Shown here piece by piece: positions 1 through 6,583 of a stretch of DNA of 17,071 nt. Made by a program: the position numbers and the translations under genes. The stretch comes from Flavobacterium sp. (GTDB taxonomy: Bacteria > Bacteroidota > Bacteroidia > Flavobacteriales > Flavobacteriaceae), in contig NZ_JASLCE010000036.1 of the NCBI RefSeq assembly GCF_030146175.1, positions 1-17,071 of the forward strand. The letters run 5' to 3'. The number at the start of each line of letters is the position of its first letter. Within the stretch, counting starts at the first letter, position 1. The notes below the pieces were generated by a model. The model worked only from the letters and a program-made list of their open reading frames with translations, was not told where the DNA came from and did not search any database.

Positions 1-68
1 TAGAGGGACTCGAACCCACGACCTGCTGATTACAAATCAGCTGCTCTAGCCAGCTGAGCTACACCGGC
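1..68 (-). tRNA. tRNA-Thr (anticodon UGU), 3' end cut by window edge
   Basis: Read on the minus strand, this folds as a tRNA: a 5' acceptor half GCCGGTG at 68-62, a D arm with GCTC/GAGC, a five-pair anticodon stem GCTGA/TCAGC with loop TTTGTAA, and a T arm with the TTCGAGT loop. The anticodon TGT (ACA on the plus strand at 32-34) reads threonine ACA codons. The 3' half of the acceptor stem and any CCA lie left of position 1, so the gene is partial. One T-stem position pairs T with T. In many Bacteroidota a tRNA-Thr of this kind opens a cluster leading to tuf; whether that holds here cannot be seen. Confidence 0.93.
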
Positions 69-83
69 GTCTCAATTCGGTTG

Positions 84-114
84 CAAATATAAGGCTGTTT
101 TTGAAACTTCCAAA
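84..114 (-). promoter_or_regulatory. Bacteroidota-type promoter for tRNA-Thr
   Basis: On the minus strand there is TTTG at 114-111, a 19-base spacer, and TATATTTG at 91-84, an exact fit to the TTG / TAnnTTTG promoter form described in Flavobacterium. Transcription would begin near 77, just ahead of the tRNA 5' end at 68. This is one of the two best-spaced promoter candidates in the window. Confidence 0.7.
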
Positions 115-147
115 TATTTTTTGTGCACTTTTTATTGATTTTTCAGA

Positions 148-414
148 CTACAGCGCGTTAACTTTATCAACCAACTGATTTGCAGCCTCTTCTAATTCTT
201 TATTAATTTGCTTAAAATGCGCTTTTTTATTTTCAACATTTTTCTGATTCACTTTAGTAACCAAATTATCGAATGTTGCGATCGCTTCCGTTACCAAGGC
301 GTCTGAAGCTTCTGTTGGTTTACCAGTGGTCGTCATCTCCCAAATGTAAACTGCCTCGATAATATCACCTAAAACGTAATTGATGTCTTTTTTTAAATTT
401 CTAACGCTTGCCAT
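148..414 (-). CDS. Conserved-looking small helical protein, function unknown
   Basis: This encodes 88 residues that I cannot assign to a named family, although similar short proteins are familiar from Flavobacteriaceae. It has no signal peptide, membrane segment or cysteine. The N-terminal half carries two likely amphipathic helices (about 5-28 and 36-56). The C-terminal third (about 57-86) is rich in Lys, Glu, Asn and Gln and looks helical, possibly coiled-coil. It is probably cytoplasmic. It lies between tRNA-Thr and manA, 56 bases downstream of manA, with its own candidate promoter -7 box in that gap. The start ATG at 414 is the only reasonable start. The composition argues for a real gene, but the function is unknown. 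Confidence 0.75.
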   Translation of the reverse strand: MASVRNLKKDINYVLGDIIEAVYIWEMTTTGKPTEASDALVTEAIATFDNLVTKVNQKNVENKKAHFKQINKELEEAANQLVDKVNAL

Positions 415-440
415 TTTTCTAATGTTTAAAATTTCGATGG

Positions 441-448
441 CAAAATTA
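441..448 (-). promoter_or_regulatory. Candidate -7 box for the 88-residue protein gene
   Basis: On the minus strand TAATTTTG (448-441) matches TAnnTTTG, 26 bases upstream of the start codon. No clear TTG lies 17-23 bases further upstream, so only half of the promoter is supported. Confidence 0.4.
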
Positions 449-470
449 CAACTATTCTTTTGATTACATA

Positions 471-1439
471 TTAAGAAATGAATATTTCTAATAATGAAGC
501 GGTTCCACTAAGTTCAAAATCGGTTATTACAGCCGGAATTAACACTGTATCGCCTTTTTGAAAAGCGGTTTCCTTTCCATTGGCCCGGATGGAAAAAGTT
601 CCTTCCGTACAAACCAGGACAGTAAATGAATCGGATGTTTTTTGAAAAGCAAGTTCGCCATCCAACGGAATAAAATTAGTTGTAAAATACGGACAGTCGA
701 TTACCGGGTTGGACGTATTCACCTGTTTGGAATAGTCACATTTTGTATTCGAAACGGAATAATCGATTGCATCCAATGCCAGATCGATATGCAATTCCCG
801 CGATTTTCCTTCGGCATCAACGCGATCCCAATCGTATACGCGATAGGTAATATCAGAAGTCTGTTGTATTTCTGCGATAACGATTCCGGCGCCAATTGCG
901 TGAATGGTTCCTGTTTCCAGAAAAAAAACATCGCCCGGTGCCACTTTTATCTCTTTCAGTATCTTGGTAAGCGTTTTGTTTTCCAGATGGTGCAGGTATT
1001 CTTCCGGAGAAGCTTCTTTTTCGAATCCTACGATAATCCGCGAATCCGGATCGGCCTGCATGACATACCACATTTCAGTTTTTCCAAACGAATTATGGCG
1101 CTTACGTGCCAGCTCATCATTAGGATGTAACTGAATCGACAAATCTTCTTTGGCATCCAAAAACTTAAATAATAATGGAAATGCAGTTCCAAACGCTGCA
1201 TGGACTTTTTTCCCTAACAAAGCCTCCGGATCCATATCCAGAAGTTCTTCCAAAGATTTACCAGTCAGTTTTCCATTTTTGACAACACTAATATCGCCGG
1301 AAACAGTAGATATTTCCCAACTTTCACCTGTAGTTTGTGATACGATGTCTTTATGAAGTAAGGACGATAATTTGGTACCACCCCAAATTCTGTCTTTTAA
1401 AATGGGGGAAAATAATAACGGATACCAATCTATTGCCAT
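471..1439 (-). CDS. manA: Class I mannose-6-phosphate isomerase
   Basis: Interconverts mannose-6-phosphate and fructose-6-phosphate in the cytoplasm, feeding mannose catabolism or GDP-mannose for surface glycans. The 322 residues are usual for the short bacterial (Bacillus-type) class I enzyme. Cupin zinc ligands are visible: Gln103 and His105 in SIQLHP, Glu122 in GKTEMWY, and His180 in GTIHAIG. The TYRVYDWDR segment (198-206) supplies the conserved active-site Arg. The N-terminal PILKDRIWGG (12-21) is also typical of the family. The second cupin lobe fills the C-terminus. No signal peptide is seen. The gene follows bcp after 92 bases that contain a plausible promoter, so it is probably transcribed on its own as well as by any read-through. 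Confidence 0.95.
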   Translation of the reverse strand: MAIDWYPLLFSPILKDRIWGGTKLSSLLHKDIVSQTTGESWEISTVSGDISVVKNGKLTGKSLEELLDMDPEALLGKKVHAAFGTAFPLLFKFLDAKEDLSIQLHPNDELARKRHNSFGKTEMWYVMQADPDSRIIVGFEKEASPEEYLHHLENKTLTKILKEIKVAPGDVFFLETGTIHAIGAGIVIAEIQQTSDITYRVYDWDRVDAEGKSRELHIDLALDAIDYSVSNTKCDYSKQVNTSNPVIDCPYFTTNFIPLDGELAFQKTSDSFTVLVCTEGTFSIRANGKETAFQKGDTVLIPAVITDFELSGTASLLEIFIS

Positions 1440-1468
1440 AAATCTATTAATTCATTTTATTAGATCAG

Positions 1469-1500
1469 CAAAAATGCAAAAAAGTTTTGTAATTAACCAA
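1469..1500 (-). promoter_or_regulatory. Candidate promoter for manA
   Basis: On the minus strand TTG at 1500-1498 is followed after 21 bases by CATTTTTG at 1476-1469, one mismatch from TAnnTTTG. It lies 29 bases upstream of the manA start. The surrounding DNA is very AT-rich, so chance matches are likely. Confidence 0.4.
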
Positions 1501-1531
1501 TACAAACTTTTATTAGTTACGTTAAAAAAAC

Positions 1532-1987
1532 TTATTCCATTGATCGGATTGCTTCAAGTGCTTTAGGCATATGCTGACTTGCATTCATACTATTAAACAC
1601 CAAACGAACAATTCCGGCACGATCTACAATATAAGTTACCCGTCCCGGTAGCAATCCCAACAGATTAGTTGGAACACCAAATTGCTTTCGAATGGTATTC
1701 CGTTTGTCGGCCAGCAAAACAAAAGGCAGTTTATACCGACTGGCAAATTCCTGATGCGAAGCGCTACTATCGCCGCTTATCCCGATTATTTCGGCTCCCA
1801 AATCGGAAAAATCTTCATAGCTATCCCGGAAAGCACAGGCTTCTTTCGTACAACCGGGCGTATCGTCTTTGGGATAAAAATAGATCACCAACGGTTTTTT
1901 ACCCAAAAGTGAAGTTATCGAAAAGACCGCGCCATTAGCATCAGTCGCTTCAAATTCCGGAATACGGTCGCCAACTTTTATGCTCAT
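1532..1987 (-). CDS. bcp: Thioredoxin-dependent peroxiredoxin, Bcp/PrxQ type
   Basis: Reduces hydrogen peroxide and organic hydroperoxides in the cytoplasm using thioredoxin. Its 151 residues show the AhpC/TSA thioredoxin fold. The active site YPKDDTPGCTKEAC carries the peroxidatic Cys46 and, five residues on, the putative resolving Cys51, the spacing that marks the BCP/PrxQ class. Pro and Thr of the PxxxTxxC motif are present, and Arg115 in PGRVTYIVD fits the conserved active-site Arg. There is no signal peptide. It is the last gene of an idi / PTPS / bcp run, starting one base after the stop of the PTPS gene, so it is almost certainly co-transcribed with it. The functional link between the three genes is not obvious. 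Confidence 0.95.
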   Translation of the reverse strand: MSIKVGDRIPEFEATDANGAVFSITSLLGKKPLVIYFYPKDDTPGCTKEACAFRDSYEDFSDLGAEIIGISGDSSASHQEFASRYKLPFVLLADKRNTIRKQFGVPTNLLGLLPGRVTYIVDRAGIVRLVFNSMNASQHMPKALEAIRSME

Positions 1988-1988
1988 C

Positions 1989-2399
1989 TTATTTTCCGTT
2001 ATAGGTTACAAAATTTCTCGGTGTTTCATAAAGCACCACTTCTAAATCCTTATCGGTTGCTATTTCTTTTCGGAGCTTATCCCATATCACAACAGCGATA
2101 TGCTCGGCAGTGGGATTCAGGTTTTCAAATTCCGGCACATCAAGATTCAGATTTTTATGATCCAATCGTTCTTCCACTTCCCGTTGAATAATAGCAGCCA
2201 ATTCGCCAAGATCCATAACATAACCGGTTTCCGGATCGATTTCACCGGTAACACTTACAATAAGTTCATAGTTATGCCCGTGGTAATTGGGATTGTTGCA
2301 TTTTCCAAAAACGGCCTGGTTTTTTTCGAATGTCCAATCTTTACGATACAATCGGTGGGCGGCATTAAAATGGGCTTTACGGCTAACAGTTACTCTCAT
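1989..2399 (-). CDS. 6-pyruvoyl-tetrahydropterin synthase / 6-carboxytetrahydropterin synthase family
   Basis: COG0720 family enzyme acting on 7,8-dihydroneopterin triphosphate; in bacteria the usual product is 6-carboxy-tetrahydropterin for queuosine and other deazapurines (QueD). The 136 residues contain the zinc-binding histidines His15 (FNAAHRL), His40 and His42 (HGH), the catalytic Cys34, the Asp80-His81 pair in ERLDHKNLN, the PTAEH segment (96-100), and the substrate-anchoring Glu125 in YETPRN. Cys34 is separated from HGH by five residues, the spacing of the animal PTPS enzymes, whereas E. coli QueD has three. The exact product is therefore uncertain, and I leave out the symbol queD. 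The gene begins nine bases after the idi stop and ends one base before bcp. Confidence 0.88.
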   Translation of the reverse strand: MRVTVSRKAHFNAAHRLYRKDWTFEKNQAVFGKCNNPNYHGHNYELIVSVTGEIDPETGYVMDLGELAAIIQREVEERLDHKNLNLDVPEFENLNPTAEHIAVVIWDKLRKEIATDKDLEVVLYETPRNFVTYNGK

Positions 2400-2408
2400 G
2401 TTTCTATT

Positions 2409-2936
2409 TTAAACTTTATGTGCTTCCAGATAATGGTAAAACTTATCGAAGATGATTTTAAACCAGACCGTATAGATTTCCGGGTGTAATTCCATATCTT
2501 CTTTAACGGCCTCAATGCTCATCCATTTCCAGCTTTCCACTTCATCCGGGTTAATTTGCGGTACTTCATTATAATACCCAATCATCACGTGATCCAGTTC
2601 GTGTTCCGTCAATCCGTTATCAAAAGGCGCTTTATAGATAAAAGAGAAAAGCTCTTTTAACTCGGTTGTAAACCCCATTTCTTCCTGTAATCGACGTGAT
2701 CCGGCCTGGATATTATTTTCCCCTTCCCGCTGATGACTGCAACAGGTATTGGTCCATAATAACGGGGAGTGGTATTTATGATGCGCCCGTTGCTGTAACA
2801 TGATTTCGTTTTTATCGTTCAGCACAAAAACCGAAAAGGCACGATGCAATACTGCTTTTTCATGCGCTTCCATTTTCGGCATCAATCCTATGGGTTCGTC
2901 TTTTTCGTTTACTAATATTACTTTCTCTTCTGTCAT
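2409..2936 (-). CDS. idi: Isopentenyl-diphosphate delta-isomerase, type I
   Basis: Converts isopentenyl diphosphate to dimethylallyl diphosphate, providing the starter for quinone, carotenoid and undecaprenyl chains. The 175 residues form a Nudix-fold type I enzyme. Metal-binding His25 and His31 lie in the N-terminal MEAHEKAVLHRAF. The catalytic Cys66 sits in WTNTCCSH, the Nudix helix runs around EGENNIQAGSRRLQEEMGF (71-89), and Glu111/Glu113 in TEHELDH match the catalytic and metal glutamates. An Idi of this type fits organisms that make isoprenoids through mevalonate, as most Flavobacteriia do. It is the first gene of the idi / PTPS / bcp run and is divergent from a GNAT gene across 149 bases. 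Confidence 0.95.
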   Translation of the reverse strand: MTEEKVILVNEKDEPIGLMPKMEAHEKAVLHRAFSVFVLNDKNEIMLQQRAHHKYHSPLLWTNTCCSHQREGENNIQAGSRRLQEEMGFTTELKELFSFIYKAPFDNGLTEHELDHVMIGYYNEVPQINPDEVESWKWMSIEAVKEDMELHPEIYTVWFKIIFDKFYHYLEAHKV

Positions 2937-2953
2937 AGCTTCAGATTACCTGC

Positions 2954-2961
2954 CAAAAATA
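2954..2961 (-). promoter_or_regulatory. Candidate -7 box for the idi operon
   Basis: TATTTTTG on the minus strand (2961-2954) matches TAnnTTTG and is 17 bases upstream of the idi start codon. A TTG at the expected upstream distance is not seen, so support is partial. Confidence 0.35.
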
Positions 2962-3042
2962 CAAAAAAGAAACGGTTTATATCGCTTTCGATCACCGTTG
3001 CCGGCACTAAAAAAACAGTCGCATTTTCCGATAATTTAACAG

Positions 3043-3050
3043 TATTTTTG
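3043..3050 (+). promoter_or_regulatory. Candidate -7 box for the GNAT gene
   Basis: TATTTTTG matches TAnnTTTG, 35 bases upstream of the start at 3086. A second weaker match, TACCTTCA, lies at 3053-3060. No convincing -33 TTG is present. Confidence 0.3.
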
Positions 3051-3085
3051 AGTACCTTCACCGTACAACGTCAAATTAAAAACAA

Positions 3086-3565
3086 ATGAATATTCAGATC
3101 CGCCCTTATCAGGATAGCGACAAACCGCAACTTATAGCGCTTTTAAAGCGAAACATTCCCGATTATTTTGCACCGAGCGAAGAAGCCGATTTTGCAGAAT
3201 ATCTGGAACGGCATCTGGAATACTATTTTGTAGTTGAAGTTGATGGCATTGTATTGGGTTCCGGTGGTGTTAACTTGACCGAAGACCGCAAAACAGCCAA
3301 GATATCCTGGGATCTTTTTCATCCCGATAGTCAGGGCAAAGGATTGGGATCGGCATTAACCCGATTCCGAATTCAACAAATCCAGGCGATCGACGGAATC
3401 GAGCTGATATCGGTACGCACCTCACAACTGGTCTATCCATTTTACCAGAAATTTGGTTTCGAAACCAAAGCTGTCGTAAAAGACTATTGGGATATCGGTT
3501 TTGATCTGATTCAGATGGAACGTCCGTTACATCATGCCATCGACAACCCGCAACAATCTGAATAA
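3086..3565 (+). CDS. GNAT-family N-acetyltransferase
   Basis: Transfers an acetyl group from acetyl-CoA to an amine; the substrate is unknown. The 159-residue protein has the GNAT acetyl-CoA site HPDSQGKGLGSAL (79-91), matching the Q/R-x-x-G-x-G/A pattern, and the C-terminal YPFYQKFGF segment (117-125) that commonly supplies the catalytic Tyr. The N-terminus MNIQIRPYQDSDKPQL is the usual first strand and helix. No signal peptide is seen; it is cytoplasmic. The start ATG at 3086 gives the complete first strand. It is divergent from idi and followed after 65 bases by a lipoprotein gene on the same strand, which may be co-transcribed. There is no contextual clue to the substrate. Confidence 0.9.
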   Translation: MNIQIRPYQDSDKPQLIALLKRNIPDYFAPSEEADFAEYLERHLEYYFVVEVDGIVLGSGGVNLTEDRKTAKISWDLFHPDSQGKGLGSALTRFRIQQIQAIDGIELISVRTSQLVYPFYQKFGFETKAVVKDYWDIGFDLIQMERPLHHAIDNPQQSE

Positions 3566-3601
3566 AGCGTTAAAGCCTGTTATTCCCGATACGAGTTATA
3601 G

Positions 3602-3609
3602 TATCTTTA
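3602..3609 (+). promoter_or_regulatory. Weak candidate -7 box for the S41 lipoprotein gene
   Basis: TATCTTTA is one mismatch from TAnnTTTG and lies 21 bases upstream of the start codon at 3631. No -33 TTG is visible at the right distance; the gene may instead be read from the upstream GNAT promoter. Confidence 0.25.
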
Positions 3610-3630
3610 CCGGTAATTTAAAATTCTGTC

Positions 3631-4569
3631 ATGCGGTCGTTATTTATTTTAGTACTTATTGCCACATTATTTTCCGGTTGCCGGGAGAAAGAGCAAAGCA
3701 TTTCTCCGGAAGCAAAGACCTATCTAAATGAAGTGATCACCCTTCTGGAAACCAAATCCGTCAATCGGAAACACATCGACTGGACAAAATTCAGAACCGA
3801 TGTATTGGCCCATGCCGGAAAAGCAGTAACGTTACAGGAAGCTCATGCATCCGTTACCTATGCCTTACAATTATTAAAAGACCGCCATAGTTCCTTTAAT
3901 ACACCGCAATCGGAAAACTCCGACAATGAAATAATCCCGGAAATACCATCGGGCACAATTCCAAAAGACATTGGTTATTTATATCTGGGTAATTGTCCGA
4001 AAGACGAAGACGAAATCGAAATGTACCGCCAGCAAGTAATCCAACAGATTACCGAACAGGACAAACGCCCAACAAAAGGCTGGATTATAGATTTAAGAGG
4101 AAACAACAACGGATCAATCAGTCCGATGCTCGCTGCCATCGCACCTATACTTGGCAACGGAACCATTGGTTATTTTATAAATGACACCAATGAAGAACCG
4201 TGGATTAGTGAAAACGGAAAAATATATTATGGCAATACACTTGTTGAAGACCTGCATGAATTTTACAAACTAAAAAACAACGGGCCACCAGTAGCTGTAT
4301 TAACCGATGGTACTACCCGAAATTCAGGTGAAGCAGTTGCGGTTGCTTTTAAAGGAAGGTCAAAAACCCAAAGCTTCGGAGCCAAAACCTATGGTGCTTC
4401 CGTCCTTAATGAAACCTATATACTTTCGGACGGCGCTACGATTTCGATCACGACGGGTTATTTTGCCGATCGCAACAAAACGCCATATAAAAATGGTATC
4501 GTTCCCGATACGGAAGCTTCGTCCGATCAGGTCGTATCAAAAGCCATAGAATGGCTTAAAAAGCAGTAA
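3631..4569 (+). CDS. S41-family peptidase-like lipoprotein, resembling nisin-resistance (NSR) type
   Basis: The 312-residue protein begins with a short signal sequence and a lipobox LFSGC (13-17), so it should be lipidated at Cys17 and act in the periplasm or at the outer membrane. A helical segment (about 26-90) is followed by a tail-specific-protease core with GWIIDLRGNNNG (150-161) and VLTDGTTRNSGEA (223-235), where Ser232 is the expected nucleophile. The usual S41 catalytic Lys of the TfGKG motif is absent: the matching stretch is GAKTYGAS (250-257). DRHSSF offers His86 instead. This His plus Ser arrangement, the lack of a PDZ domain and the length resemble nisin-resistance peptidases. 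Substrate unknown. It ends three bases before the stop of the convergent oxidoreductase gene. Confidence 0.82.
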   Translation: MRSLFILVLIATLFSGCREKEQSISPEAKTYLNEVITLLETKSVNRKHIDWTKFRTDVLAHAGKAVTLQEAHASVTYALQLLKDRHSSFNTPQSENSDNEIIPEIPSGTIPKDIGYLYLGNCPKDEDEIEMYRQQVIQQITEQDKRPTKGWIIDLRGNNNGSISPMLAAIAPILGNGTIGYFINDTNEEPWISENGKIYYGNTLVEDLHEFYKLKNNGPPVAVLTDGTTRNSGEAVAVAFKGRSKTQSFGAKTYGASVLNETYILSDGATISITTGYFADRNKTPYKNGIVPDTEASSDQVVSKAIEWLKKQ

Positions 4570-4572
4570 AAA

Positions 4573-6135
4573 TTATCGCGCTATACTTTCCGCAGCTTTC
4601 AAGGCGCATTTTTCACCATCGATCGCGGCAGAAATAATCCCACCGGCATATCCGGCTCCTTCACCACAAGGATACAATCCTTTGATCTGTAAATGCTCTA
4701 AACTTTCATGATCACGCGGAATACGAACCGGTGAGGAAGTACGGCTTTCCGGCGCGTGCAAAATCGCTTCATTCGTCAGATAGCCTTTCATCGATTTTCC
4801 AAAGTCGACAAAACCTTCCCGCATAATCTGCGTTAAAAATCCCGGGAATACCTGTCCTAATTCTACCGAAGTCGTTCCCGGAACATACGACGTTTTTGGA
4901 ATAGACGTTGATACTTTATGTTGTGTAAAATCGACCATACGTTGCGCCGGTACTTTTTGGGTTTCTCCGGCCAAATGCCATGCTTTTTGCTCGATGGCTT
5001 TTTGAAATTCCATTCCGGCCAAGGCACCGAATTTAGCAAACGGCTTAAAATCTTCTAATTTTAATTCGACTACAATACCGGAATTTGCGGTTTCCTGATC
5101 CCTTTTTGAAGGCGACCATCCATTGGTCACCACTTCGCCCGGACTCGTAGCACAAGGCGCAATAACACCACCCGGACACATACAAAAAGAATACATGCCA
5201 CGGCCGTTTACCTGCTTTACGATTGAATACGGCGCCGGAGGAAGGAATTCCCCTCTAAAATCACAGGAATACTGAATACTGTCAATTAAGGATTGCGGAT
5301 GTTCTGCCCGAACGCCCAAAGCAAACGGCTTGGCTTCGATCAGGATTTTTTTCCGATCCAGCAATTCAAAAATATCGCGAGCCGAATGTCCCGTAGCCAA
5401 TATAATCTTTTGTGCCAACAGCTGTTCTCCGGTATGAATTTCCACACCGTACACTTCATTATTTTTTACCAGAATATCGGTAACACGGGTTTCGAATAAT
5501 ACTTTTCCGCCATATTCAATGATCTTTTCCCGTATATCCTGAATAATTTTTGGCAATTTATTGGTTCCGATATGCGGATGCGCTTCAACCAAAATATCCG
5601 ATGAAGCACCATAGGCCACCAACAATTCCAGAATACGGTTTACATCTCCTCTTTTTTTCGAACGGGTATATAATTTCCCATCCGAATAGGTTCCGGCACC
5701 ACCTTCTCCAAAACAATAATTGGAATCTTCATCTACAATATGATCCCGGTTGATCGCTTTTAAATCCCTACGTCGACCGCGAACATCTTTTCCTCGTTCA
5801 ATAAGAACCGGACACAATCCCAGTTCGATTAATTGCAAAGCGGCAAAGAGTCCGGCAGGACCGGCGCCAATTACAATTACTTCCTGAGCATTGGTTACAT
5901 TTTTATAATCCGGCAAATCGATTTTGATTTCCGTAAATTTTTCATCCGTAAAATACACCGCTACTTTCAGGTTGATTTTTACCGAACGCTGACGCGCATC
6001 GATAGAACGTTTTACTATCGAAACATGCTGAATATCCGAAACATTGCTTTGTACCAACTTGGCAATATGTTGCTGCAATAATTCCTGATTTGCTGCTACA
6101 TCCGGAGCAACCTGTATTTGTAATTCTCTTGGCAT
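4573..6135 (-). CDS. FAD-dependent oxidoreductase of the COG2509 type
   Basis: A 520-residue flavoprotein whose substrate is not known. After an N-terminal domain of about 80 residues comes the FAD-binding GAGPAG (90-95) with a following ERG (113-115). A conserved glycine-rich FGEGGAGTYSDGKLYTR follows at 142-158, then a second nucleotide motif ILATGHSARD (245-254). SFCMCPGG (316-323) and a C-terminal GEGAGYAGG (491-499), which closes over the flavin in related proteins, complete the pattern. This motif set identifies a widespread, poorly characterised family of putative dehydrogenases. No signal or membrane segment is present, so it is cytoplasmic. It is divergent from a 79-residue protein gene across 129 bases and convergent with the S41 lipoprotein gene. 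Confidence 0.88.
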   Translation of the reverse strand: MPRELQIQVAPDVAANQELLQQHIAKLVQSNVSDIQHVSIVKRSIDARQRSVKINLKVAVYFTDEKFTEIKIDLPDYKNVTNAQEVIVIGAGPAGLFAALQLIELGLCPVLIERGKDVRGRRRDLKAINRDHIVDEDSNYCFGEGGAGTYSDGKLYTRSKKRGDVNRILELLVAYGASSDILVEAHPHIGTNKLPKIIQDIREKIIEYGGKVLFETRVTDILVKNNEVYGVEIHTGEQLLAQKIILATGHSARDIFELLDRKKILIEAKPFALGVRAEHPQSLIDSIQYSCDFRGEFLPPAPYSIVKQVNGRGMYSFCMCPGGVIAPCATSPGEVVTNGWSPSKRDQETANSGIVVELKLEDFKPFAKFGALAGMEFQKAIEQKAWHLAGETQKVPAQRMVDFTQHKVSTSIPKTSYVPGTTSVELGQVFPGFLTQIMREGFVDFGKSMKGYLTNEAILHAPESRTSSPVRIPRDHESLEHLQIKGLYPCGEGAGYAGGIISAAIDGEKCALKAAESIAR

Positions 6136-6163
6136 TTTATGGATTTGATTTTAAATCAGACTG

Positions 6164-6171
6164 CAAAAATA
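6164..6171 (-). promoter_or_regulatory. Candidate -7 box for the FAD oxidoreductase gene
   Basis: TATTTTTG on the minus strand (6171-6164) matches TAnnTTTG, 28 bases upstream of the start codon. The -33 element is not clear. Confidence 0.4.
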
Positions 6172-6236
6172 GTGATTTGCAACAGAAATGATTCCACCCG
6201 ATTCATTTTTCGGTTTTACAGCTGAATTATCCTTTG

Positions 6237-6244
6237 TAATTTTG
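6237..6244 (+). promoter_or_regulatory. Candidate -7 box for the 79-residue protein gene
   Basis: TAATTTTG matches TAnnTTTG and ends 20 bases upstream of the start at 6265. No good -33 TTG is seen. Confidence 0.4.
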
Positions 6245-6264
6245 CTCTTTAAATATAAAAAACA

Positions 6265-6504
6265 ATGTCCAGACAAATAAAACTGATTTGGGATTTTCGC
6301 GGACCGGCTGCAGCCAAAACAGCCGAACACCACGAGATTCATTTAAAAGAATATATCGCGATGGAAAAATTACCATTATCCATTACCGGGTTTGAAATCC
6401 TTAACGAAATGTATGCCATTGCCTATATGGTCGTAACCGACGAAAACATGATTCCGGTTCGCGACGCACTAAAACCACACCGCGGCGAATTGTATTCCGA
6501 ATAA
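6265..6504 (+). CDS. Small conserved-looking protein with an HHxIH motif, function unknown
   Basis: This encodes 79 residues without a signal peptide, membrane segment or cysteine. I recognise it only as a type of short hypothetical protein found in Flavobacteriaceae. The segment DFRGPAAAKTAEHHEIHLKE (10-29) holds three closely spaced histidines (22, 23 and 26) and acidic residues that could bind a metal or be catalytic; this is a guess. A hydrophobic stretch, ILNEMYAIAYMVV (45-57), fits a buried strand or helix. The gene stands alone: a divergent promoter region lies upstream and a strong hairpin terminator downstream. Start ATG at 6265 fits a -7 box 20 bases before it. The well-placed signals support a real, independently expressed gene. 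Confidence 0.75.
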   Translation: MSRQIKLIWDFRGPAAAKTAEHHEIHLKEYIAMEKLPLSITGFEILNEMYAIAYMVVTDENMIPVRDALKPHRGELYSE

Positions 6505-6530
6505 AAAACACTTCTCCGTTAAAAAAAAAA

Positions 6531-6562
6531 ACACCTGACAGGTTCAGAAACCTGTCAGGTGT
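6531..6562. terminator. Bidirectional hairpin terminator between the 79-residue gene and recQ
   Basis: A perfect 14-pair inverted repeat (arms 6531-6544 and 6549-6562) encloses the four-base loop CAGA. An A run at 6520-6531 on one side and a T run at 6578-6585 on the other provide the U tract for either direction, although the T run is about 15 bases from the stem. It lies between convergent genes ending at 6504 and 6584. Confidence 0.85.
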
Positions 6563-6583
6563 ATATACAAAAATATATTTTTT

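Noticed and set aside
120..147. A GTGCAC palindrome flanked by A/T runs downstream of the 88-residue gene, as a terminator
   Set aside because: The GC part is only six bases with no loop, so it would not make a stable hairpin.
642..1130. A 162-codon open frame on the plus strand inside manA
   Set aside because: manA on the minus strand has all zinc ligands and full length. The opposing frame is low-complexity, Phe/Ile-rich and has no domain.
2100..2489. A 129-codon plus-strand frame across the PTPS and idi genes
   Set aside because: It crosses a gene boundary and is antisense to two well-supported genes; it has no family resemblance.
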